A DNA stretch of 64,000 nt from Candidatus Eiseniibacteriota bacterium (GTDB lineage: Bacteria > Eisenbacteria > RBG-16-71-46). A model generated the notes under the pieces. That model made no database searches, was not told where the DNA came from, and worked only from the letters and a program-made list of their open reading frames with translations. The stretch is from positions 1 through 64,000 of the forward strand of contig JADJLL010000003.1 of the NCBI GenBank assembly GCA_016710095.1. Reading direction: 5' to 3'. Shown here in pieces: positions 1-8,437 of this stretch; position 1 is the stretch's first letter; every line of letters begins with the position of its first letter. The translations under genes were made by a program, and so were the position numbers.

Positions 1-342
1 GATCACGCCCGCGACGGTCGGCGGCATCGCGCCGAACGTGTTCAGCAGCGTGGACACGTCGAGCCCCTCGGCGTACTCGAGCACGAGGAACGGCGCGTCG
101 CCGTCGCGCTGCAGGTCCACCACGCCGGCGATGCACTCGTGCTTCAACCGGCCCGCGTTGCGCGCTTCGGTCTCGAACCGAGCGACGCGGTCGGCGTCGG
201 CAGCGGCTTCCGGGTTGAGCACGCGCAGCACCACGCGCTGTCCGCGCATGACGGTGTGCGCCGCCAGATACGACGTCGCGATCTGGCCGCGGAAGATGAC
301 GCTTTCGACGGTGTACGAGCCCAGGGTGGTCGGGTCAGCCAT
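1..342 (-). CDS. Serine/threonine protein kinase-like protein, N-terminal part (runs off the window)
   Basis: The 114 residues visible are the N-lobe of a Hanks-type (PknB/PrkC) kinase. They include the helix-C segment F-E-T-E-A-R-N-A-G-R-L-K-H and the hinge F-L-V-L-E-Y. The glycine-rich loop is weak (F-R-G-Q-I-A-T-S-Y). The usual VAIK lysine is replaced by arginine (V-V-L-R-V-L), so it may be a pseudokinase or use another lysine. The catalytic and activation loops lie outside the window. The ATG at 342 is 27 bases downstream of the PP2C phosphatase stop on the same strand, so the two are probably one operon with opposing activities. Confidence 0.7.
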   Translation of the reverse strand, partial: MADPTTLGSYTVESVIFRGQIATSYLAAHTVMRGQRVVLRVLNPEAAADADRVARFETEARNAGRLKHECIAGVVDLQRDGDAPFLVLEYAEGLDVSTLLNTFGAMPPTVAGVI

Positions 343-369
343 GGTTTCCGTTCCGCTGCAGGGGGATTC

Positions 370-2118
370 TTACTGCGGGAAGACGATTTCGACGCGCGCG
401 GTACCGCCGGCGCGCACTTCGGCGTCCGTGACTTCCGAGGTGCGCCGCGTCTTGGGATTGAACGCGCGGATCTTGTGCGGGCCCGGCGCGAGACCGCGCA
501 CGACGCACGGCGCGACGCGCGGATACTGCGCGCCGTCGATGTAGAGCCGCGCCGACTCGGCGCCGTTCAGCACGACGTCGAGGTCGCCGACCTTGTCGAA
601 GCCGGGCAGCAGCGCGACGAGTTCCTTGGAGGGCGCGTCGCCCACGTTGAACGTCATGGTGACGCCGCGTCCACGCGAGTCCTCGACGTGCGCGCTGTGC
701 GAGCCGGGCGTGAGGTCGCGCAACGTGACGCTGCCGACGTCCTGCGAGTGCAGCTGTCCGTCCACCTGGAACATCGCCGGCTGGAACGGACGCGTGACGA
801 TGATCACTTCCGTCTTCATCGTCGCGGCGGCCGGTGTGGGCGTCGCGGCCACGACCGGCGGCGTCACCGCCGACGGCACGGGCGTGGTCTTGCCGAACGG
901 CTTGCTCGCCGGCGGCTTCGCGCTGGCGGCCGTCGGCGCCGAGGGCGTCGAAGGCTTGGCCGCCGTGGGCTTGGCGGGCGCGGCTTCCGCCGGAGCAGCC
1001 GGGTCGGCCTGCGACTCCGGCGCCGCGGCGACGTCTTCGTCCTGCGATCCGGCGTCGCTCGACGGCGGCTCCGAGGAAGGCGGAGCCTGCTCGCCCGCCA
1101 CGCCGGAATCGGCGGACGGCGCGGAGTCCGAAGGCTTGCCGACCTGCTTGAGCACCTGCGTCGCGATCACGGCGACGAGCGCCACGAGCACGACGAGCGC
1201 GAGGACCAGCTTGGGCAGCATCGGCGAGCCGCCGACGGCCTTGGAATCGCTCTTCGCAGCCGCCGGCGCCGCTGGCGCCGAAGTCGCCTCGGGCTCGAGC
1301 ACGAGCGTCGTCGTCGCCGCGGCCTCGGCGTCGTGATGTGCGCCGCCGGAAGAACCGGGAATCCGCGCGATGACGACCGTGATGTTGTCCGGCCCACCGC
1401 GTTCGTTGGCGAGGTCGATGAGCGACTGGCAGGCCTCGTCCGGCTCCTGGTCGCTCGTCAGCATGGCGATTTCGCTGTCGGACACCTGGCCGTGCAGGCC
1501 GTCGCTGCAGAGGACGATGCGGTCCCCCGCGCGCAGCGGCTCGTCGATCGGGCCCGCGTCCACCTGCACGTCGGCGAGCGCGCCGACGCTGCGGGTGACC
1601 ACGTTGCGGCGCGGATCGTGCTTGGCTTCCTCCTCGGTCAGGTGGCCGCGCTCGACCAGCTCGGCGACCAGCGAATGGTCGCTCGTGAGCCGGTGCGTTT
1701 CGCCGTCGCGCACGAGGTAGGCGCGCGAATCGCCGACGTGACCGATCCAGACCTTGTTGCCGCGAACGACGACCGCGGTGCAGGTGGTGCCCATGCCGCG
1801 CTGGTCGTGGTTGGCGACGGACTGCGAGTGGACGCGCGAGTTGGCGGTTTCGATCGCGACTCGCAGCGCGTGCGCGGGATCGCCGCCCGTGTCGGCGCGG
1901 TAGGTCTCGATCACCGTGTCGGCGGCCAGCCGGCTCGCCACTTCACCCGCATTGGCGCCGCCCATGCCGTCGGCGACCACGAGCAGCGCGCCACGGCGCG
2001 CGAACTCGGCGGGCTCTTCGCTGACCCACACCGCGTGCGAGTCTTCGTTGCCGGAGCGCTTGCGCCCGACGTCGGTCAGCGTGGCCAGCTGCAATCCTTC
2101 GGCCTCGATCTTGATCAT
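370..2118 (-). CDS. PP2C-family Ser/Thr protein phosphatase with one membrane helix and C-terminal PEGA-like repeats
   Basis: 582 residues. Residues about 1-245 are a bacterial PP2C (PrpC/Stp type) metal-dependent phosphatase. Metal-binding motifs are G-N-E-D-S near residue 25, A-D-G-M-G-G near 50, C-S-D-G-L-H near 185 and G-G-P-D-N-I-T near 230. A single hydrophobic helix follows around residues 285-310 (L-V-L-A-L-V-V-L-V-A-L-V-A), then an Ala/Pro/Ser-rich linker and two PEGA-like beta modules (V-D-G-Q..G-S-H and Y-I-D-G-A-Q-Y..G-P-H-K-I). The phosphatase is predicted in the cytoplasm and the PEGA part on the other side of the membrane. I chose the ATG at 2118 because homology starts there; the frame stays open upstream to 2334 without recognisable sequence. 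It is paired with the kinase-like gene just downstream. Confidence 0.88.
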   Translation of the reverse strand: MIKIEAEGLQLATLTDVGRKRSGNEDSHAVWVSEEPAEFARRGALLVVADGMGGANAGEVASRLAADTVIETYRADTGGDPAHALRVAIETANSRVHSQSVANHDQRGMGTTCTAVVVRGNKVWIGHVGDSRAYLVRDGETHRLTSDHSLVAELVERGHLTEEEAKHDPRRNVVTRSVGALADVQVDAGPIDEPLRAGDRIVLCSDGLHGQVSDSEIAMLTSDQEPDEACQSLIDLANERGGPDNITVVIARIPGSSGGAHHDAEAAATTTLVLEPEATSAPAAPAAAKSDSKAVGGSPMLPKLVLALVVLVALVAVIATQVLKQVGKPSDSAPSADSGVAGEQAPPSSEPPSSDAGSQDEDVAAAPESQADPAAPAEAAPAKPTAAKPSTPSAPTAASAKPPASKPFGKTTPVPSAVTPPVVAATPTPAAATMKTEVIIVTRPFQPAMFQVDGQLHSQDVGSVTLRDLTPGSHSAHVEDSRGRGVTMTFNVGDAPSKELVALLPGFDKVGDLDVVLNGAESARLYIDGAQYPRVAPCVVRGLAPGPHKIRAFNPKTRRTSEVTDAEVRAGGTARVEIVFPQ

Positions 2119-2291
2119 CACGGGATTCTCGGGGGCCTCCACGTCCTGTGAGCGCACACGTCGCCGGGCGGGCGATGCCGAGTCGGATGCCAGTCCTTGC
2201 ATGCCCAGTCGAGGCCGACAATCTGATTCGTCGGGCGGAGTTAGGCAAGCAGGAAAGCTCGGGGGCCGCCCGCGGGTGAGCGGGGCGCGAG

Positions 2292-3065
2292 TTACTCGAA
2301 CCAGCGCCCCACCGGCCCCCGGTTCACGTTCCATGCGTACGCGGTCGAGCGTTCGCCACTCTCACTCACCGAAACCCACGAGCTGCGCGCCGAGACCACG
2401 ACGTCCACCCAGCCGTTGGCGTCGTGAAATCGCAGGCCGTACAGCTCACTCATGTCGACGCCCGCGGTCCCGACGTGCGACCAGGACTTCTCATGGCCGA
2501 ACGCGCTCCGCAGCCGTCGCTGCCATGCGGCATCGCGCGTCAGCTCCGCCACGATGCGCGCGCCGCCGATCGCGTTCGACGTGTCGGTGGGCGCGTCGGG
2601 CATGCGCGTGAGCCGGAACGCGCGCACGACGTCCGCGCGGGCCAGGCGACGGCGAAGCTCGGCGGACGGGCGCTCGGCGCCGCGAAAGGCGTCGCCCGGA
2701 TTGCCGAGCGGCTCGGGCACGAGAACGGCGTCGAGTCGCGTCGTGCCGTGCTCCGAGAACGTGAGTAGCGTGTCGAGCGGGCGGAACGTGGCCTGCATGA
2801 CCTTCACGCGCCAGGTGCCCGCCGGGATCCCGATCACGCGAAAGCGCCCGGTGTCGTCGCTCATCGTGCCGAGCTTCGGGCCCAAGACGAGCACGTTCGC
2901 GAAGCCGAGCGGCTGAACCTCGCCCCGCACGCTGCGCCACGCGAGCATCCCCTCGAGCGCGGCCGTGCCGGGAACCGGCCGGTCCGAGGCGCGGGCGTTC
3001 TGGGCGATCAGCAGGGCGGCGGCGAATGCGCACGCCGCGAGCACCAGTCTGGGGAGCGTTCTCAT
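2292..3065 (-). CDS. Secreted protein with carboxypeptidase-regulatory-like domain
   Basis: 257 residues beginning with a clear Sec signal peptide (L-P-R-L-V-L-A-A-C-A-F-A-A-A-L-L-I-A, cleavage near A-R-A-S). A CarboxypepD_reg-like beta-sandwich follows at about residues 35-115, with the hallmarks F-A-N-V-L-V..G-T-M-S-D-D-T-G-R-F-R-V-I-G-I-P-A-G-T-W-R-V. The rest is unassigned. The ATG at 3065 directly precedes the signal peptide. The end is 173 bases upstream of the chosen start of the next minus-strand gene. Likely periplasmic or surface exposed; no enzymatic motif is seen. Confidence 0.7.
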   Translation of the reverse strand: MRTLPRLVLAACAFAAALLIAQNARASDRPVPGTAALEGMLAWRSVRGEVQPLGFANVLVLGPKLGTMSDDTGRFRVIGIPAGTWRVKVMQATFRPLDTLLTFSEHGTTRLDAVLVPEPLGNPGDAFRGAERPSAELRRRLARADVVRAFRLTRMPDAPTDTSNAIGGARIVAELTRDAAWQRRLRSAFGHEKSWSHVGTAGVDMSELYGLRFHDANGWVDVVVSARSSWVSVSESGERSTAYAWNVNRGPVGRWFE

Positions 3066-3094
3066 GACTCGACCTTTCGTGCCCGGGGGCCGAA

Positions 3095-4207
3095 TCATGC
3101 GCGCTTTGGTTTGATCCCCGCCACGACTTTCTTCGCGAGCGCCGTCAACGCGAGCTCGCGGCTCGCCGGATCGGTCCATCGCAGCGCGGCGCGGCGGGGC
3201 GCGGTCACGGCGCCGTGCGCCTCCCAGACTTCCACTTCGATCGCACGGTGCGTGATCGTGTGCTTCACGCGCCGCCCGCTGTCGGCGAGGCGCGCCTTCA
3301 CGCCGAGCGCACGCAGCGCGTCACGCAGCGCGGTGCCGGCATCGGCGTCCGGCTCGAGATCCACGCCCGGCATCTCCCACATTCCGTCGAGCAGCGCGCC
3401 TTCGCGCCGCGCGACGAGCACGTCGCCGCCGCGCCGCAGCAGCGCGACCGCGCGGCGCAGCTTCACCACTTCGCGGCGCGAGGCGACCGGGGGAAACGCC
3501 TCGGGCGTGCCGGCCGCGTGCGCTTTGCAATGCGCGCGCACGGGACACTCGGGGCAGCGCGGCGCGCGCGGCGTGCACACGGTCGCGCCGAGTTCCATGA
3601 GCGCCTGGTTCCAGTCACCGCTCGCGGCCGCGCCCCCGGCGGGCGGAAGCATCGCCTCGGCCATGCTCCACAGCCGCTTCGCGTCCGCGGGACGCTTCGC
3701 TTGCAGCGGACTCGCGGTCCAGCGCGCGAACACGCGGCCGACGTTGCCATCAAGAACGGGCAGGCGCGCCCCGACACTGATGGAGAGCACGGCCCCCACC
3801 GTGTACCGCCCCACGCCCGGCAGCGACGCGAACGCCGCGGCGGTGGTCGGCACGCGGCCGCCGTGCTCGCGCGCGACGACGCGCGCGGCTTCGTGCAGGA
3901 ACCGCGCGCGGCGGTAGTAGCCGAGTCCCGCCCACGCGGCGAGCACGTCGTCGAGCGGCGCGTCGGCGAGCGTGACGACGTCGGGGAATCGCTTCACGAA
4001 ACGTTCGTAGTACGGTGTCGCGGTCGCGACCTGCGTCTGCTGCAGCATCACCTCGGAGACCCAGATGCGGTACGGGTCACGGGTGCGGCGCCAGGGCATG
4101 TCGCGGCGGAACCGGTGGTACCAGTCGAGCAGCTTGCGGCGCAGTTGGGCCACGGAGCCGGCTGGTACCGGAAGCGCCGAAACTTTCACGGAGTGTCTAG
4201 CGGCCAT
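3095..4207 (-). CDS. mutY: A/G-specific adenine DNA glycosylase MutY
   Basis: About 370 residues. It removes adenine mispaired with 8-oxoguanine or G in base-excision repair. Visible features are the catalytic glutamate segment S-E-V-M-L-Q-Q-T-Q-V, the helix-hairpin-helix with L-P-G-V-G-R-Y-T, the catalytic aspartate in V-L-D-G-N-V-G-R-V, the [4Fe-4S] ligands C-x6-C-x2-C-x5-C (C-T-P-R-A-P-R-C-P-E-C-P-V-R-A-H-C), and a C-terminal NUDIX-like 8-oxoG recognition domain (G-M-W-E-M-P-G). The ATG at 4207 overlaps the ATG of the divergent gene within one CATG. A GTG at 4189 is an alternative start and loses nothing conserved. Confidence 0.93.
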   Translation of the reverse strand: MAARHSVKVSALPVPAGSVAQLRRKLLDWYHRFRRDMPWRRTRDPYRIWVSEVMLQQTQVATATPYYERFVKRFPDVVTLADAPLDDVLAAWAGLGYYRRARFLHEAARVVAREHGGRVPTTAAAFASLPGVGRYTVGAVLSISVGARLPVLDGNVGRVFARWTASPLQAKRPADAKRLWSMAEAMLPPAGGAAASGDWNQALMELGATVCTPRAPRCPECPVRAHCKAHAAGTPEAFPPVASRREVVKLRRAVALLRRGGDVLVARREGALLDGMWEMPGVDLEPDADAGTALRDALRALGVKARLADSGRRVKHTITHRAIEVEVWEAHGAVTAPRRAALRWTDPASRELALTALAKKVVAGIKPKRA

Positions 4208-5042
4208 GCACGACCCCGCGGTGATCCGCGCGCAGTTCGCCGAACTGGTCGGACGCGACGACGAGCGCATCGAGCTCGCGCGTGCGGCGCTGCTCGTGGC
4301 CGCCGAGCGCGACGAAATGCTCGACGTGGACGCGAGCATGGCGACGCTCGACGCGTGGGCGGCGACGCTCGCCGAACGCGTGAGCGCGGACGCGACGAGC
4401 CTGCAGCGCCTCGCGGCGCTCCGGCAGTTCATGTTCGAGGAACTGGGCTTTCGCGGCGACGTGCACGACTACTACAGCCCCGAGAACTCGCTGCTCCACT
4501 CGGTCATGGACCGCCGGCTCGGCATTCCGCTCACGCTCGGCATCGTGTTCATGGAACTCGGCTGGCGCATCGGCATGCAGTTCGAGGGCGTCGGCTTTCC
4601 CGGGCACTTCCTCGTGCGGCTCGCCGGCGAGGAGTCCGACCTGCTGCTCGATCCGTTCGATCACGGCAGCTCGGTGGCCGAGGACGATTGCCGCCGCATG
4701 ATCGCGGCGTCGTCGCAGGGAGCGCTGCACTACGAGCCCGAGATGGCGCGATCCATCGGGAAGCGCGACATGGTCGCGCGGCTGCTGCTCAACCTGAAGG
4801 TCGCGCGGCTGCGCGAGAAGGACCTTCCGGGCGCGCTGCTCGCGGTGGACCAGCTGCTGCTGGTGTTCCCGGACTCGCCGCCCGAACTGCGCGACCGCGG
4901 GCTGCTGCTCTACCAGCTCGACCGCTATCGCGCGTCGTTCGCGTCGCTCGAGGACTACCTGCGCGTGCGGCCCGACGCGGCGGACCGCGCCGCGATCGAA
5001 CGCCACATGCTCACGCTGCGGATGATGCTCGCCGCGCACTGA
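4206..5042 (+). CDS. SirB1-family protein (transglutaminase-like fold with TPR)
   Basis: 278 residues of the SirB1/transglutaminase-like family. The core has F-E-E-L-G-F-R-G-D-V-H-D-Y-Y-S-P-E-N-S, then R-R-L-G-I-P-L-T-L-G-I-V-F and G-F-P-G-H-F-L-V-R. A C-terminal TPR-like helical part follows (D-Q-L-L-L-V-F-P..L-L-Y-Q-L-D-R-Y). The family is common next to housekeeping genes, but its biochemical role is not established. The start ATG overlaps the mutY start in the opposite direction, so the two genes have essentially no space between their reading frames. A GGAG lies about 13 bases upstream. Confidence 0.85.
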   Translation: MHDPAVIRAQFAELVGRDDERIELARAALLVAAERDEMLDVDASMATLDAWAATLAERVSADATSLQRLAALRQFMFEELGFRGDVHDYYSPENSLLHSVMDRRLGIPLTLGIVFMELGWRIGMQFEGVGFPGHFLVRLAGEESDLLLDPFDHGSSVAEDDCRRMIAASSQGALHYEPEMARSIGKRDMVARLLLNLKVARLREKDLPGALLAVDQLLLVFPDSPPELRDRGLLLYQLDRYRASFASLEDYLRVRPDAADRAAIERHMLTLRMMLAAH

Positions 5043-5054
5043 CGAGCGGACCGG

Positions 5055-5252
5055 TCAGCCGCGCGGCTTGATGAGCGCCGCGTCCTTCATGTTCGGCGTC
5101 TTGGTCTGCGAACCCGTCCAGGCGCACGACATGACCACACCGCAGCGCGGGCACTCGAATCGGGTCGCCGCGCCTTCTTCGGCGGTGGGCATCCAGCGGT
5201 CCAGCTTCGTCTGGCAGCCCGGCGTGTAGCAAAGGTAGACGCACAACGGCAT
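5055..5252 (-). CDS. Small cysteine-containing (zinc-ribbon-like) protein
   Basis: 65 residues with a C-x3-C-x4-C pattern at the N-terminus (C-V-Y-L-C-Y-T-P-G-C) and a C-P-R-C knuckle at about residue 35 (F-E-C-P-R-C-G-V-V-M). It could bind one zinc. A good AGGAG ribosome site sits about 9 bases before the ATG. It converges on the SirB1-family gene with 12 bases between stops. I do not recognise a named family. Confidence 0.6.
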   Translation of the reverse strand: MPLCVYLCYTPGCQTKLDRWMPTAEEGAATRFECPRCGVVMSCAWTGSQTKTPNMKDAALIKPRG

Positions 5253-5278
5253 CGCGATGACTCCTGTATGGACCGACT

Positions 5279-6361
5279 TCAGCGCCCGACGGAGCGGGCG
5301 TCCGTGAAGACGAACGCGTGAAACGTCACTCCGGCGGCGTCCGGTGACAGCTTCACCACACGCTCGCCTTCGCCGCGATCGAACCAGTACAGCCGGCTTT
5401 CGCGGACCTCGATGCAGGCCGCTCCACGTGCGTCCGTGACGACGTCCGCTTCGCGATCCTGCGCGCGCGGCCACTGATCGTTCCGCAGGATCCACACCCG
5501 CGCGCTCGCGCCCGCGGGAGGACTGAGGACCACCCCGGCGCGGCCGGCACTATAACGGATGCTCACGAAGTTCGCCGCCCCGGACCGCGTGGCCACGAGG
5601 CCCTCCCGTTCGAGCCGCCAGCCGCCCACCGGATAGGGCGCCCAGGCGGCGCCCTGCTCCTCGTAGCGCATCGGGGCCACGAACACCTGCTCGACGCCCG
5701 CGGTCAGCCCGGTCAGCGGGCCCTGCGCCACGAGCCCCGCGCCGATCGGCACGTTGCGCACGCCGGAGGGCAGCGCCGGGGCGAGCCGCGGCGGCGCCGC
5801 GACGCCCGGGTGCGTGCGTTCGAACCACTCGTTCAGCGCGTCCTCGGCGGGCGTCAGCGTGCCGACCGTGTCCACGACGATCGCGCCCTTCTCGTCCGTC
5901 ACGATCAGCCGCGCGCCCTCGGTCATGCCGCCGAGCGCCATCGCGATGTGTCCGGCCGGATCGAGCGCGATCGGCACGCCGGGGCAGGCCGCGCGCGTGA
6001 TCGCGCCGGGCACGGTCGTGTCCGCGGCGAACGAGAACTCCGGCTCGTGGACCGCCAGAACGCGCACGCCGTGCGGCTCCCACGCGCGCTGCCACGCCTC
6101 GAGCACGGGCAGCGCCGCGAGCGCGCGCGGGTCGGTGTCGCTCCACAGCAGCACGACCGTGGGCCTGCCCTCGAGCGCCGCGCTCTCGACCGGCGGCGAG
6201 TGCAGCCAGCCCTGCGCTTCGGCGAGCGAGGGCAGCACGCGCGCGGCGTCCGGCGCGTCGTCGCGCAGCCCGGGCAGCAACCTTGGCGCGAGCAACCACG
6301 TAGCGAGGGCGAACGCGAACACGAGAAGCACGGCTGCGAGAAGTGCGCGGGGCGTGAACAT
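5279..6361 (-). CDS. Membrane-anchored thioredoxin-fold protein without CxxC, DipZ-like C-terminal domain
   Basis: 360 residues. There is an N-terminal transmembrane/signal helix (A-L-L-A-A-V-L-L-V-F-A-F-A-L-A), then a TlpA/AhpC-like thioredoxin fold (T-V-V-L-L-W-S-D-T-D-P..V-L-A-V-H-E-P) at about residues 45-185. In the active-site position, where redox members carry W-C-x-x-C, this protein has W-S-D-T-D-P, so it is unlikely to be a disulfide oxidoreductase. The C-terminal part (about 220-350) resembles the beta-sandwich found at the end of DipZ-type proteins (W-R-L-E-R-E-G-L-V-A-T..R-Y-S-A-G-R-A-G-V-V-L). Function unknown, probably extracytoplasmic. Confidence 0.6.
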   Translation of the reverse strand: MFTPRALLAAVLLVFAFALATWLLAPRLLPGLRDDAPDAARVLPSLAEAQGWLHSPPVESAALEGRPTVVLLWSDTDPRALAALPVLEAWQRAWEPHGVRVLAVHEPEFSFAADTTVPGAITRAACPGVPIALDPAGHIAMALGGMTEGARLIVTDEKGAIVVDTVGTLTPAEDALNEWFERTHPGVAAPPRLAPALPSGVRNVPIGAGLVAQGPLTGLTAGVEQVFVAPMRYEEQGAAWAPYPVGGWRLEREGLVATRSGAANFVSIRYSAGRAGVVLSPPAGASARVWILRNDQWPRAQDREADVVTDARGAACIEVRESRLYWFDRGEGERVVKLSPDAAGVTFHAFVFTDARSVGR

Positions 6362-6478
6362 GGCGCGGCAGTATAGCCACGCACGCCCGCCGCGCGAGGA
6401 ATGCGTTGGACGGACGCACGTGCGTCACTATGCTGCACGGCATTCGCGAACGACCGCGACGCTCCACCGGAGGAACCC

Positions 6479-7431
6479 GTGACGATTTCATACACACGTC
6501 CGCTCGAGCATTCCTGGGAACGCATGAAGGCGGTGCTGTTCCGCAAGCCGTTCCCGATCGAGGCGTGGTTCGTGATGGGGCTCGGCGCGTGGCTCGCGGA
6601 CCTGCTCACGAGCAACAACGGATCGGCCGGCCTCATGGATCTTCGGAGAGCGACGCTGGGCGAAGTGGCCTCGCGAACGGGCGACTTCCTCGCGAGCCCG
6701 ACGACGGTCGCGGTCGTTTTGGCCGGGCTGCTCATGATCGCGATCCTGCTGCTGGTGGTCGTCGTGGGTTTCGGCGCGGGCGAAGTTCGTGTTCCTCGAG
6801 AACGTCGTGCACGGCCGCGCCGCCTTCGTCGAGCCCTGGCGGCGCAACGGCAAGCTCGGCCAGTCGCTCTTCCTGTGGCAGGCGGCGATGAGCTTCGCGT
6901 GGCTCGTGCCGATCGGCTGCATCGGCGTGCCGCTCGTTGCCCGCCCTCGCTTCCTTCCTGGGCGGTACGGTCTGGGGCCACGTCATGACGGCGCCACTCG
7001 CGCTCGGGATCGTGTTCGCGCTGTTGTTCGCGGTGCTGATCCTGATCGTGCTCGCGCTGAACGAGGACTTCGTGATCCCGCTCATGTGGCGCTACGACGA
7101 GAGCGCCACCGCGGCGTGGGCGCGATTCCGTCCGCTGTTGTTCTCCCGCATGGGAGATTTCGTCGCGTACCTGCTCTTCATGATCCTGATCGCGATCCTC
7201 GCGGGCATCGGCGTGCTGCTCGCCGGCCTGCTCACGTGCTGCATCGGGCTCGTGCTGATGGTGATCCCGTACCTCGGCACCGTGACGCTGCTGCCCGTGA
7301 GCTTCGTCTTCCGCGCCAACGGCCCGATGTTCCTGCGCCAGTACGGCCCGGAGTGGGACGTGTGGTCGGGGATGACGGCGGCGACGGGAACGGCGCAGGC
7401 CGCGGACACGCAGGAAACGCCGGCGAACTAG
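6479..7431 (+). CDS. Multi-pass membrane protein, reading frame broken twice
   Basis: The start is a GTG at 6479 with GGAGGA 5-10 bases before it. The first frame (to about 6778) encodes H-S-W-E-R-M-K-A-V-L-F-R-K-P-F and two hydrophobic helices. The protein continues in a second frame from about 6779 (K-F-V-F-L-E-N-V-V-H-G-R..) and a third from about 6940 (L-A-S-F-L-G-G-T-V-W-G) to the stop. Each break is explained by one extra base: an additional G before AAG near 6778, and a CCC instead of CC near 6945. It has about 6 predicted membrane helices overall. It resembles uncharacterised glycerophosphoryl-diester-phosphodiesterase-membrane-like integral proteins; no catalytic motif is visible. 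Sequence error seems more likely than true decay, because all three parts are well preserved. Confidence 0.6.
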
Positions 7432-7441
7432 CGCCGGAGCT

Positions 7442-8398
7442 TCACAGCTTCTTCGCCAGCCACCGCAGCACGTTCGTCGCGAACTGGCGGTTGTCGATGC
7501 CGGGCTCGTTCATGCCCATCTTGTATTCGCCGCCGGGGCCGGCGAGCTGGGCCGTGAACATCGCGGCCTCGCCGGCCACGACGACGCGGCCCTTGCCGAG
7601 CGTGAACGCGATCACCTGGGCCCGGCCGCTCGCGGAGAGGCGCGCGCTCTTCGGCACCTTCCCGCGCGCGCGCTGGAACGCGGCGAACGACATCGTGATG
7701 TCGTACGCCTCGTCGCTCAGCGCGCAGACCTTCACTGCGCCGGGCGGGCCGGCGATCGATTCACCCGTGAACGCCTTCACGCGACGCACGCGCTCGGACG
7801 CATCACGCCCGCGCACGATGGCGTGCGTGGTGTCGAGCCCGGCGCCGGGCTCGTAGATCGGGTTCGTCTCGCTCCCCTTCTCTCCGCGCCGCGGGTCCGC
7901 CGTGTAGCTGTTGCGCAGGTCCACGCCCAGCGCGCGAGCGAGCGACGCGGTCGCCGCGCCGAAGGGCGCGTGGTCCGCGATCAGCAACAGCGCGCCGCCC
8001 TTTTCGATCCACGCGCGCACGGCCGCGCATTCGTCCGGCGTGAACGCGTCGTGCTCGGCCGTCGAGTCGCCCATGTCGAGCGCTCCCGCGGCGTTCGCGA
8101 TCACGAGCAGGTCGCACTCGGCGAGCGACTCGCGCCCGAGCGGCGCCGTGCCCGCGCTCACGCGGAAGCCGTCGTGGCGCGCGAGATCGCCGAACGGGCG
8201 ATAGCGCCCGGCGAGCGTGTGGAAGTTGAAGTGCGCCTGGTCGAGCACGAGGCGCGGGCCTTCGCCGGCCGCCCACGCCGGGCGCGCGATCGAAGTGTCG
8301 AACAGCGTGTCGGGCACCTGCTGCGCGGCGGCGGGCGCGGCCGAGAAAGCGGCGGCGAGCATGACGAGCATCGCGAAAAGAAAAACGTGCGGGCGCAT
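7442..8398 (-). CDS. Secreted DUF4350/GATase-like domain protein
   Basis: 318 residues with a signal peptide (V-F-L-F-A-M-L-V-M-L-A-A-A-F-S-A-A-P-A-A-A). The body resembles DUF4350 or class I glutamine-amidotransferase-like sugar-binding folds: V-L-D-Q-A-H-F-N-F-H near residue 45, C-D-L-L-V-I-A-N-A-A-G, I-E-K-G-G-A-L-L-L-I-A-D-H-A-P-F-G, and G-K-G-R-V-V-V-A-G-E-A-A-M-F near the end. No catalytic cysteine is evident, as is usual for these non-enzymatic relatives. The ATG at 8398 is preferred over a GTG at 8407. It converges on the preceding membrane-protein gene with 10 bases between stops. Confidence 0.6.
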   Translation of the reverse strand: MRPHVFLFAMLVMLAAAFSAAPAAAQQVPDTLFDTSIARPAWAAGEGPRLVLDQAHFNFHTLAGRYRPFGDLARHDGFRVSAGTAPLGRESLAECDLLVIANAAGALDMGDSTAEHDAFTPDECAAVRAWIEKGGALLLIADHAPFGAATASLARALGVDLRNSYTADPRRGEKGSETNPIYEPGAGLDTTHAIVRGRDASERVRRVKAFTGESIAGPPGAVKVCALSDEAYDITMSFAAFQRARGKVPKSARLSASGRAQVIAFTLGKGRVVVAGEAAMFTAQLAGPGGEYKMGMNEPGIDNRQFATNVLRWLAKKL

Positions 8399-8437
8399 GG
8401 CCCGCACGTTAGCAACTTCGCGTGCGCGAGTGAACGG

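Noticed and set aside
139..2151. A long plus-strand frame opposite the PP2C gene
   Set aside because: Arg/Gly repeats typical of GC-rich shadows; the PP2C motifs are on the other strand.
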